Of a stretch of DNA of 64,000 bases, positions 56,082 through 64,000 are shown piece by piece. The DNA is from Clostridium thermopalmarium DSM 5974 (GTDB taxonomy: Bacteria; Bacillota; Clostridia; Clostridiales; Clostridiaceae). Position 1 is the stretch's first letter, and every line of letters begins with the position of its first letter. The position numbers were made by a program, and so were the translations under genes. The stretch is taken from NCBI RefSeq assembly GCF_002995795.1, contig NZ_PVXN01000012.1, positions 104,040-168,039 of the forward strand, in the 5' to 3' direction. The notes under the pieces were generated by a model. The model was not told the origin of the DNA. It saw only the letters and a program-made list of their open reading frames with translations, and did no database searches.

Positions 56082-58157
56082 TTACTCTTTTATCTTGAAT
56101 TTACACTCTTTGTTCGAGCATTCGATATACTCACCTTGAGACTTATTTTGTCTTTTAACCATAAAGCTTCCACATAATGGACATTTTTTATCAACTGGTT
56201 CAAACCAACTTACAAATTCACATTCTGGATAATTACTACATCCATAAAATTTTTTACCTTTTCTACTTTTTCTTAATACAATTTTAGAATTACACATAGG
56301 ACAAGGTATATCTAATTCTTCTATTATTGGTTTAGTATTTTTACATTCTGGGTAACCAGGACAAGCAAGAAAATCACCAAATCTTCCTTGTTTTATTACC
56401 ATGTTTCTTCCGCACTTATCGCATTTTATGTCAGTAACCTTGTCTTCTATTGTAATTTTAGCAATCTCCTTTTCTGCTATTTCTATACATTTTTTTAATG
56501 GCATATAAAATTCATCTACTACCTGTTTCCAGTTCTTTTGTCCTTCTTCTATGCTATCTAATTTGTTTTCCATTTCTGCTGTAAATTCAACATCTACTAT
56601 TTGTTTAAAATATTCAGTCATGATATTATTTACAATAAATCCAAGTTCCGTAGGCACCAAGGTCTTCTTTTCTCTTTGAACATACTTTCTATCTATTAAA
56701 GTAGAAACAATAGGAGCATAGGTACTAGGTCTACCTATTCCATTTTCCTCTAGAGTTTTTACCAAAGTTGCCTCAGAAAATCTCGATGGTGGTTGAGTAA
56801 AATGTTGTTTGCCCTCTATATTATTCTTTATAAGTATTTCTCCTTCTTTTAGTTCTGGAAATTTTATATTTTCATCTTCTTCATCCACTTCATATTTATA
56901 AACTTTCATAAATCCATCAAATTTAATATTAGAGCCAGTGGCTTTTAGCATATATGGTCCATTTTCAACATTTATAGATATAGTATTCATTATGCAATCC
57001 GCCATTTGACTAGCAATAAATCTTTTCCATATAAGGCTATATATTTTATATTGCTCTGGTTTTAAACTATTTTTAATTTTTTCAGGATCTAATTCTATAT
57101 AAGTTGGTCTGATAGCTTCATGAGCATCTTGTATATTTTTCTTGCCTTTATAACTTCTAGTTGTTTTTGGAACATACTTTTCACCAAAATTATTTAAAAT
57201 AAATTCTTTTGCACTTTTTTGCGCTTCTTCAGATATACGAACAGAGTCTGTTCTCATATAAGTTATCAATCCTACTGTTCCAAGTCCTTTTACATCTATA
57301 CCTTCATACAGTTGTTGTGCTATAGACATAGATCTTTTAGTGGAAAAATTTAACTTTTTGTAAGAATCCTGTTGAAAAGTACTTGTTGTAAAAGGTGGTA
57401 AAGGCTTCTTGTTTTTTAATGACTTCTTTATACTTTTTACTACATATTGATCTTTATCAAGCTCTTCTATGATTTTTATACTTTCTTCTTTATTAGCTAT
57501 TTCTAATTTTTTACCCTCTTTAGAGTATAACTTAACAACACACGTTTTTTTAGATTCTTGACTTTTTAATTCACATTCAATAGTCCAGTATTCCTTAGGT
57601 TTAAATCTTTTAATTTCTTCTTCTCTATCACATATCATCTTTAGAGCTACAGACTGCACTCTTCCGGCACTTAACCCCCACTTAACTTTTCTCCATAATA
57701 TTGGACTAATTTGATATCCTACCAATCTATCTAAAACTCTTCTAGCTTGCTGTGCATCTACTAAATTTAAATTAATTGGTCTTGGATTTTTTATAGCAGC
57801 TTTTATAGCATTTTTAGTTATTTCGTTAAATTCGATTCTGCATTTATCATTTTCGCTTATTTTTAAAGCCGTGGCAAGATGCCATGATATAGCTTCTCCT
57901 TCTCTATCAGGGTCTGTCGCAAGAAACACTTTTTCGCTTTTTTTAGCTTCTTTTTTTAATGTATTTAACAGCTCCCCTTTGCCTCTTATTGTTATGTATT
58001 TAGGATTATAATTATTATCTATATCTACACCTAATTGACTTTTAGGTAAATCTCTAATATGTCCCATAGAAGCTTTTACAGTATAATTCTTTCCTAAATA
58101 TTTTCCTATAGTTTTAGCCTTTGCTGGAGACTCTACTATAACTAATTTCTGACCCAT
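56082..58157 (-). CDS. topA: DNA topoisomerase I
   Basis: 691 residues. TOPRIM at the start (VIVESPAKAKTI, ATDPDREGEAIS), the catalytic Tyr in YMRTDSVRIS near 303, and three C4 zinc ribbons at the C-terminus (each Cys-x-x-Cys ... Cys-P/x-x-Cys, from about 575). Relaxes negative supercoils. ATG start after GGAGGGGATAGC. The dprA stop is 70 bases upstream, same unit. Confidence 0.96.
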   Translation of the reverse strand: MGQKLVIVESPAKAKTIGKYLGKNYTVKASMGHIRDLPKSQLGVDIDNNYNPKYITIRGKGELLNTLKKEAKKSEKVFLATDPDREGEAISWHLATALKISENDKCRIEFNEITKNAIKAAIKNPRPINLNLVDAQQARRVLDRLVGYQISPILWRKVKWGLSAGRVQSVALKMICDREEEIKRFKPKEYWTIECELKSQESKKTCVVKLYSKEGKKLEIANKEESIKIIEELDKDQYVVKSIKKSLKNKKPLPPFTTSTFQQDSYKKLNFSTKRSMSIAQQLYEGIDVKGLGTVGLITYMRTDSVRISEEAQKSAKEFILNNFGEKYVPKTTRSYKGKKNIQDAHEAIRPTYIELDPEKIKNSLKPEQYKIYSLIWKRFIASQMADCIMNTISINVENGPYMLKATGSNIKFDGFMKVYKYEVDEEDENIKFPELKEGEILIKNNIEGKQHFTQPPSRFSEATLVKTLEENGIGRPSTYAPIVSTLIDRKYVQREKKTLVPTELGFIVNNIMTEYFKQIVDVEFTAEMENKLDSIEEGQKNWKQVVDEFYMPLKKCIEIAEKEIAKITIEDKVTDIKCDKCGRNMVIKQGRFGDFLACPGYPECKNTKPIIEELDIPCPMCNSKIVLRKSRKGKKFYGCSNYPECEFVSWFEPVDKKCPLCGSFMVKRQNKSQGEYIECSNKECKFKIKE

Positions 58158-58227
58158 GCTATCCCCTCCGTTAATTCAGGTTCTTTATAACAAACTATTT
58201 TAAAGACTTTACACTATTATATTAACT

Positions 58228-59307
<1,080 letters not shown>

Positions 59308-59325
59308 GTTCTCTCTCCTTGTATT

Positions 59326-60846
59326 CTATACAATATTTCTATCTATAAATTTTCTGTATTGTAAAGCCTCTATTACGTCTTCTTTAGAAATGTTATTTCT
59401 ATTTTTTAAATCTGCTATAGTCCTAGATACTTTTAATATCCTGCTATAGCCTCTAGCACTTATCTTAAACTTTTCATAAATCTTTTCAATTATTGATTCT
59501 GCTTGTATATCAAGTTTGCAGTATTTTTTCAATAAATTATCGTTCATTTGAGCATTACAATATATCGCTTCATTCTTAAATCTATCTTTTTGGATTTTTC
59601 TTGCCACCTCAATTCTTTGTCTAATACATTTGGATGTCTCGCTAACCCTTTTAGAATTTAAATCTTTATAAGAAATGGGATTAACTCCAATAAACATATC
59701 TATCCTATCCAATAATGGTTTTGAAAGTTTATTTATATATGTTTTTATATCGTTATCGCTACATATACAGCTCTTTACCCTACTACCATAGAATCCGCAC
59801 GGACATGGGTTCATAGCTCCAACAAGCATAAAATTAGCAGGATACTTTACACTTCCATTCACTCTTGATATGTTTACAACCTTATCTTCAAGCGGCTGCC
59901 TTAAAGCCTCTAAAGTTCTTTTATTAAATTCTAATATTTCATCTAAAAACAAAACACCATGATGGGCCAAGGAAATTTCTCCTGGAATAAGCTTACTTCC
60001 TCCTCCTACTAACGAAATTTGAGATGAAGTATGATGGGGACTTCTAAAAGGTCTTTCTTTTATGAGCCCATCCAACTTATCTATTTTATTGGATATACTA
60101 TATATTTTTGTTACCTCTAAAGCCTCTTCATAACTTAGCTTAGGAAGTATTGAAGGTATTCTTTTTGCTATCATAGTCTTACCACATCCTGGTGGACCAT
60201 ACATTATAATATTGTGTCCACCAGCAGCAGCTACTTCTATAGCTCTTTTACAACTTTCTTGCCCTAGTACATCTCTAAAATCATAATTATAGCTAGTAGA
60301 TGCAAGTATATTTTGACATTTATAAGGCATTAAATCACCATATGTTAAAAATTCCGTTACTTGCTTTAAGTTTTGAAATGGATATATTTGCGCATCTTTA
60401 ACAACTCCGCATTCCTCTGCATTCTCTAACGGAATTACAAACTTTAAAATATGTTCATTTACAGCATCAATTACAATTGGTAAAGCGCCTTTAATTCTTT
60501 TTAGCTCTCCTAACAGTGATAATTCTCCCATAAACAGAAACTTTTGTATATTCTTATCAGACACTTGATTCGTAGCTATTAATATAGCCAAAGCTATAGG
60601 TAAATCTAATAATGATCCTTCTTTTTTTAAATCTGCAGGTGCTAAATTCACAGTTATTCTTTTTAATGGAAAATCAAATCCAGAATTTATTATAGCTGCT
60701 CTTACTCTTTCTTTAGATTCTTTCACAGAAGTATCTGCTAATCCTACTATATTAAATGAAGGAAATCCATTTGTAATATCAATTTCTACATCGATCACTT
60801 TACCATTAACACCCATAAAAGTAGCTGAATTAATTTTTATTGCCAT
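59326..60846 (-). CDS. comM: YifB family Mg chelatase-like AAA ATPase (ComM)
   Basis: 506 residues. N-terminal Lon-like domain (about 1-165) with STFMGVNGKVIDVEID type start, AAA core with GPPGCGKTMIAKRIP near 215, SPHHTSS and LDEILEFNKRT, and the C-terminal Mg-chelatase block near 400-495. ComM is a hexameric helicase promoting branch migration in transformation. ATG after GAGGTGATTAT. First gene of comM-dprA-topA; divergent from yraN. Confidence 0.92.
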   Translation of the reverse strand: MAIKINSATFMGVNGKVIDVEIDITNGFPSFNIVGLADTSVKESKERVRAAIINSGFDFPLKRITVNLAPADLKKEGSLLDLPIALAILIATNQVSDKNIQKFLFMGELSLLGELKRIKGALPIVIDAVNEHILKFVIPLENAEECGVVKDAQIYPFQNLKQVTEFLTYGDLMPYKCQNILASTSYNYDFRDVLGQESCKRAIEVAAAGGHNIIMYGPPGCGKTMIAKRIPSILPKLSYEEALEVTKIYSISNKIDKLDGLIKERPFRSPHHTSSQISLVGGGSKLIPGEISLAHHGVLFLDEILEFNKRTLEALRQPLEDKVVNISRVNGSVKYPANFMLVGAMNPCPCGFYGSRVKSCICSDNDIKTYINKLSKPLLDRIDMFIGVNPISYKDLNSKRVSETSKCIRQRIEVARKIQKDRFKNEAIYCNAQMNDNLLKKYCKLDIQAESIIEKIYEKFKISARGYSRILKVSRTIADLKNRNNISKEDVIEALQYRKFIDRNIV

Positions 60847-60935
60847 ATAATCACCTCATGATGAAATTATTGCCATATTTATAGTATTTATATAATTGTT
60901 GAGGGTAAAATTTTGAGGTTTACAATTTTAGTTCA

Positions 60936-60961
60936 ATTTACATAATAATTATTATGTAAAT
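60936..60961. repeat. Perfect palindrome in the comM / yraN divergent promoter region
   Basis: Arm AATTTACATAAT and its exact complement flank AATT. It is AT-only apart from one G-C pair in each arm. Placed about midway between the divergent starts, fits an operator but could be a hairpin of chance. Confidence 0.35.
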
Positions 60962-61040
60962 TAATTATTTTGGAATAAATGAATTATAAACATAATTAAT
61001 GGATAAAATCTAAGAATAACCTATTTAGGAGTGTGATTTT

Positions 61041-61409
61041 ATGAAATTCTATAATAAGAATATAGGTAATTACGGTGAAGATTTATCCGTAAAATATTTA
61101 TCAAACTTAGGATATAAAATTCTTAATAGAAATTTTAGATGTAAACTTGGTGAAATTGATATAATAAGTATGCTTGAAAGTGATAATCGTATATGTTTTA
61201 CAGAAGTTAAAAGTAGATATAATTCCTTATATGGCTTTCCTTTTGAAGCCATAACATATAGAAAAATAAAGAGAATAAAGGCTGCAGCTAAATTCTACAT
61301 AATGGTAAATAATTTAAAAAATCTAGATTTTAGATTTGATGTAATAGAGGTGGTTTTTAATAACTCGAATGATTCTTATTGTTTAAACTTAATAGAAAAT
61401 GCCTTTTGA
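61041..61409 (+). CDS. yraN: UPF0102 endonuclease-like protein YraN
   Basis: 122 residues with the restriction-endonuclease-like core: GEDLSVKYLSNLGYKIL, KLGEIDIIS, and FTEVKSR (the E-x-D...E-x-K active site pattern). Family role is unknown; it is co-conserved with rnhB, comM and dprA. Here it is on the opposite strand to rnhB and comM. ATG after AGGAGTGTG. Confidence 0.88.
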   Translation: MKFYNKNIGNYGEDLSVKYLSNLGYKILNRNFRCKLGEIDIISMLESDNRICFTEVKSRYNSLYGFPFEAITYRKIKRIKAAAKFYIMVNNLKNLDFRFDVIEVVFNNSNDSYCLNLIENAF

Positions 61410-61416
61410 GTTTAAT

Positions 61417-61458
61417 AAAATCACTATGATAAGATAAACCAAGTATCATAGTGATTTT
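61417..61458. terminator. Bidirectional terminator between yraN and rnhB
   Basis: AAAATCACTATGAT (61417-61430) pairs with ATCATAGTGATTTT (61445-61458). Serves two convergent genes. Confidence 0.85.
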
Positions 61459-61462
61459 GTTT

Positions 61463-62287
61463 TTAAACTATATTAAGTATATTTTTTAGAAAACTCTTTC
61501 TATGTATAGGTGTATATCCAAATTTTCTTATAGCTTCTATATGAGTTTTTGTACCATATCCCGCATTCTTATCAAACCCATACTCTGGATACATAGTTGC
61601 ATATTCTTTCATTAAATCATCTCTATAAACTTTTGCTATTATAGACGCACAAGCTATAGAAGCACTTTTAGCATCGCCTTTTATTATAAACTCATTTTTT
61701 ATATTACAATTTTTTATTCTATATCCGTCTGATAAAACTAAAATCGGTTGCACCTTTAAACCCATTATTGCTTTTTTTAAAACTTCATTGTTACACCATG
61801 TAATTCCTTTATTATCTATCTCTAAATTATCCAATTCTGAAATACTGTAACTAACAGCCTTTTCTTTAATTATGTAAGAAAGTTCTTTTCTATTATCAGG
61901 TGACAATTTCTTTGAATCATTAATTTTCAGTATTAAATCATTATTATTTTCATAATCTAAATCTAGTATAACTGAAGCAGCAACTATAGGTCCTGCTAAA
62001 GGTCCTCTACCAACCTCATCAACTCCAGCAATATATCCTTCTACTCTAAAACTTTTATCAAAATCATACATATTTTTTACTCGCTGAACTTCTTTTTTTC
62101 TATTTTCAAAATTTTTATAAATAATATCTCCTAGTTTCTGAATAGTTTTTCTGCTGTCATTTTTTAAATTGTTTACTAGTTCTATATAATTCAAATCTCC
62201 ATTCTCTTCTTTTAAAATATAAGAAACATATTTTTTTACTTCTTCAGATTTCATTTTATCTATTTGTAACTTATCAATATTAATCAC
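61463..62287 (-). CDS. rnhB: Ribonuclease HII
   Basis: 274 residues. An N-terminal helical extension (about 1-80) precedes the catalytic core: YIAGVDEVGRGPLAG holds the first Asp-Glu pair, ILVLSDGYRI the second Asp, and DAKSASIACASIIAKVYRD the later motif. Cuts RNA in RNA-DNA hybrids, including single ribonucleotides in DNA. Start GTG with a weak ribosome site; five bases after rbgA. Confidence 0.92.
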   Translation of the reverse strand: MINIDKLQIDKMKSEEVKKYVSYILKEENGDLNYIELVNNLKNDSRKTIQKLGDIIYKNFENRKKEVQRVKNMYDFDKSFRVEGYIAGVDEVGRGPLAGPIVAASVILDLDYENNNDLILKINDSKKLSPDNRKELSYIIKEKAVSYSISELDNLEIDNKGITWCNNEVLKKAIMGLKVQPILVLSDGYRIKNCNIKNEFIIKGDAKSASIACASIIAKVYRDDLMKEYATMYPEYGFDKNAGYGTKTHIEAIRKFGYTPIHRKSFLKNILNIV

Positions 62288-62292
62288 TCACA

Positions 62293-63135
62293 TCACGGCC
62301 TTTCTAAAGAAATAGGTCCTAATTTGCCTCCTCTAAATTCATCTAAAATCATAACTGATACCCTATTATAATCTATATTACCACCTGATATAACCGCTCC
62401 TCTTTTTCTTCCTATGTTATTCATATTCTCAAGAGTATCCTCACTTAAAAATTCTAACTTATATCTTTGTTTTAATCTATCAGGATAATCTTTCTGAAGT
62501 TTTTCTATAAGCTTAAAGGCTAGTGTCTCAATATCCATTATTTCATCTTTTATAGCTCCTGTAAAAGCCAAATTTAGACCAACTTCTTCATCTTCGAATT
62601 TTGGCCATAAAACTCCTGGAGTATCTAAAAGTTCTATTCCTATATTGGTTTTAATCCACTGCTTACTTCGTGTTACTCCCGGCTTATCTCCTACTTTGGC
62701 TCTATTATTATTTGCCATTCGGTTTATAAATGAAGATTTCCCTACATTAGGTATCCCAACTACCATAGCACGTGTAATTATATTGGTTAGTCCCTTTTCC
62801 TTTAATTTATCATGCTTTTCTTTTAATAAACTATTTATAATAGGTTTTATATTGCTTAATCCCTTACCATTGATACTATTAACGCTTGTAACTTTTACTA
62901 GATCTGTAGACAACTTATTTATCCATTGCCTAGTTATACTATCTTCTGCAAGATCGCTTTTGTTTAATAAAATGATTCTAGGTTTATTTTTGCATATATC
63001 ATCAATATCAGGATTAGAACTAGATCTTACAATTCTAGCATCCCTAATTTCTATAATAACATCTACAAATTTTAAATTTTCTTTTATTTCTTTCCTTGTT
63101 TTAGCCATATGCCCAGGAAACCAATTTATTGACAA
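62293..63135 (-). CDS. rbgA: Ribosome biogenesis GTPase RbgA (YlqF)
   Basis: 280 residues. A circularly permuted GTPase: G4 NKSDLAE (about 58) precedes G1 GIPNVGKSSF (about 127) and G3 DTPGVLWP (about 168). SINWFPGHMAKTR at the start is the hallmark. Completes 50S assembly. The TTG at 63135 is chosen; GGAGGA lies nine bases upstream and an ATG two residues earlier is too close to it. Confidence 0.93.
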   Translation of the reverse strand: MSINWFPGHMAKTRKEIKENLKFVDVIIEIRDARIVRSSSNPDIDDICKNKPRIILLNKSDLAEDSITRQWINKLSTDLVKVTSVNSINGKGLSNIKPIINSLLKEKHDKLKEKGLTNIITRAMVVGIPNVGKSSFINRMANNNRAKVGDKPGVTRSKQWIKTNIGIELLDTPGVLWPKFEDEEVGLNLAFTGAIKDEIMDIETLAFKLIEKLQKDYPDRLKQRYKLEFLSEDTLENMNNIGRKRGAVISGGNIDYNRVSVMILDEFRGGKLGPISLERP

Positions 63136-63192
63136 AACTCTCATTCCTCCTCTTATTAAAATCATTTTATGTATGTATTGTATTTAGAATAT

Positions 63193-63216
63193 AAAAAAAG
63201 GGACTGTTTAGTCCCA
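63193..63216 (-). terminator. Terminator after rplS
   Basis: GGGACT (63200-63205) pairs with AGTCCC (63210-63215) followed by seven T on the - strand. Confidence 0.85.
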
Positions 63217-63220
63217 TTCT

Positions 63221-63568
63221 TTATCTAATTATTTCTTTAACTTTTGCAGCTTTACCTACTCTATCTCTTAAATAGTAAAGTTTAGCTCTTCTAGCCTTAC
63301 CTCTTCTTACCACTTTTATTCCCTCAACTAATGGAGAATTAACTGGGAATGTTCTTTCAACGCCAGTACCATAAGCAACTCTTCTTACGGTAAATGTTTC
63401 TCTTATTCCTCCATTTTGTTTCTTAATTACTGTTCCTTCAAATGCTTGAATTCTTTCTTTATTACCTTCCTTAATTCTTACATCAACTCTTACAGTATCT
63501 CCTACATTAAATTGTGGTAAATCTTTTTTCATTTGTTCTGCTTCAATTGACTTTATAATATCTAACAT
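63221..63568 (-). CDS. rplS: 50S ribosomal protein L19
   Basis: 115 residues, full length: [45 protein letters not shown]. Located at the 30S-50S interface. Start ATG set by GGAGGG six to seven bases upstream; an in-frame ATG further upstream precedes that site. Own promoter and leader. Confidence 0.97.
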   Translation of the reverse strand: MLDIIKSIEAEQMKKDLPQFNVGDTVRVDVRIKEGNKERIQAFEGTVIKKQNGGIRETFTVRRVAYGTGVERTFPVNSPLVEGIKVVRRGKARRAKLYYLRDRVGKAAKVKEIIR

Positions 63569-63645
63569 GTGCATTCCCTCCTTCAATATTTTTTGACGTT
63601 CATATCTTATATAAATATTAGATAGAGGACCGCCCGTACTAGCAC
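63569..63645 (-). ncRNA. rplS leader, probable L19 leader RNA
   Basis: The transcribed leader holds a GC-rich run (ACGGGCGGTCCTC) inside AT-rich DNA, likely structured. L19 leaders controlling rplS are known in Firmicutes. The call rests on position and composition. Confidence 0.4.
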
Positions 63646-63652
63646 AAAAGGT

Positions 63653-63681
63653 ATTTTACCATAAATAAATACATATATCAA
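63653..63681 (-). promoter_or_regulatory. rplS promoter
   Basis: TTGATA (63676-63681), 17-base spacer, TAAAAT (63653-63658). Confidence 0.7.
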
Positions 63682-64000
63682 CATTTTATTTAATAAATCA
63701 GAGATTTCGCATCTAATTTCCAGTAAAGCTTTTTTCTTTATAGGAAATTAGATTTTTTCTATTTTATTGAAATTTTGGAAGGGAAAAAGGCCGTAGGCCA
63801 TGTATATAGATACACCTTCCCCCTCCCCATCATAATGAAAAGCTGTATTTCCAATTTTATTATCGACTATGCAGTGTTAAAAATTGGATTAATCCAATTC
63901 ATAATTATCAACATTTCATCTTTCAAATCTTCTATTATATTTATCTGCAAAAGCCTTTTTTCTCTGAATCCTCGAATGTTTCTAAAAAAGTATAATTGGG
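63682..64000. other. Non-coding right edge of the window
   Basis: Contains an inverted pair (63711-63721 with 63743-63753) with a T run on the + strand, and a GC-rich GGCC-TAC-GGCC hairpin with T5 on the - strand (about 63784-63800) that may end a gene entering from the right. A short open - strand frame (63867 to the edge, 43 codons, ends NWINPIFNTA) has no recognisable similarity. trmD, rimM and related genes that usually flank rplS are not seen here. Confidence 0.4.

Noticed and set aside
62645..63187. 180-codon + strand frame over rbgA
   Set aside because: Antisense to conserved GTPase motifs; hydrophobic composition results from complementing AT-rich coding DNA.
63867..64000. Open - strand frame at the right edge ending NWINPIFNTA
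   Set aside because: Only 43 codons, no start or ribosome site visible and no recognisable motif; a run of this length is not rare in one of three frames of AT-rich DNA.

Overview
The window is low-GC, gene-dense chromosomal DNA from a spore-forming anaerobe, most likely Clostridium sensu stricto. Support comes from the AT-rich composition, strong AGGAGG-type ribosome binding sites, frequent TTG and GTG starts, sporulation genes (spoVS, a YlmC/YmxH-type gene), CodY, RNase Y, an IspH-ribosomal-protein-S1 fusion, and the Clostridium/Bacillus order rplS-rbgA-rnhB / topA-codY-rpsB-tsf-pyrH-frr-uppS-cdsA-dxr-rseP-ispG / rimP-nusA-rnpM-infB-rbfA-nrnA-truB-ribF-rpsO-pnp. I cannot name the species from the sequence alone.

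Layout. Bases 1-900 are debris: a terminator, a broken phage terminase small-subunit gene and two short protein fragments. From 0.95 to 20.5 kb nearly everything is on the + strand: NADH oxidase, a K+ channel, (on -) a THUMP RNA methyltransferase, a small HNH protein, RluB, an RpiR-type regulator, a BaiN-like flavoprotein, Cmk, IspH-S1, a GNAT enzyme, then a nucleic-acid maintenance block miaB-mutS-mutL-miaA-hfq and a PLP enzyme of the YnbB family. At 20.5-21.8 kb the strand changes: lexA (-) and a Cys-rich protein (+) diverge from a promoter region holding an SOS box, and a Xer-type recombinase (-) follows. From there to 63.6 kb almost every gene is on the - strand: purB, ptsH, an aminotransferase, spoVS, rny, recA, pgsA, rimO, ftsK, a ClpP-like protease, dapG, ymxH, pnp, rpsO and the translation operon, the isoprenoid/envelope operon, frr-pyrH, tsf-rpsB, codY, comM-dprA-topA, rnhB-rbgA and rplS. 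Exceptions on + are a DUF378 protein and yraN.

How it works together. Most of the window is core information processing: ribosome assembly and maturation (RimP, RbfA, RbgA, IF-2, S1, S2, S15, L19, EF-Ts, RRF), tRNA/rRNA modification (MiaA, MiaB, RluB, TruB), RNA decay (RNase Y, PNPase, NrnA, Hfq), DNA repair and SOS (MutS, MutL, RecA, LexA), DNA uptake or processing (DprA, ComM), isoprenoid and phospholipid precursors (IspH, IspG, Dxr, UppS, CdsA, PgsA) and global nutrient control (CodY, HPr).

Most interesting points. (1) A perfect 21-bp inverted repeat lies just 5' of the Xer-type recombinase gene. Its centre has the 11-6-11 geometry of a dif site, and it lies about 1 kb from the point where gene orientation flips, so this may be a single-recombinase Xer/dif unit near the replication terminus. 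(2) An SOS box sits between lexA and an undescribed Cys-rich acidic protein, each with a good promoter, and a perfect SOS box lies in the recA promoter. (3) The usually conserved polC and ylxQ genes are missing from their expected places, with tandem terminators in the polC position. (4) yraN is reversed relative to its neighbours, next to a perfect palindrome upstream of the comM-dprA operon. No rRNA, tRNA, CRISPR array or intact insertion sequence was seen.
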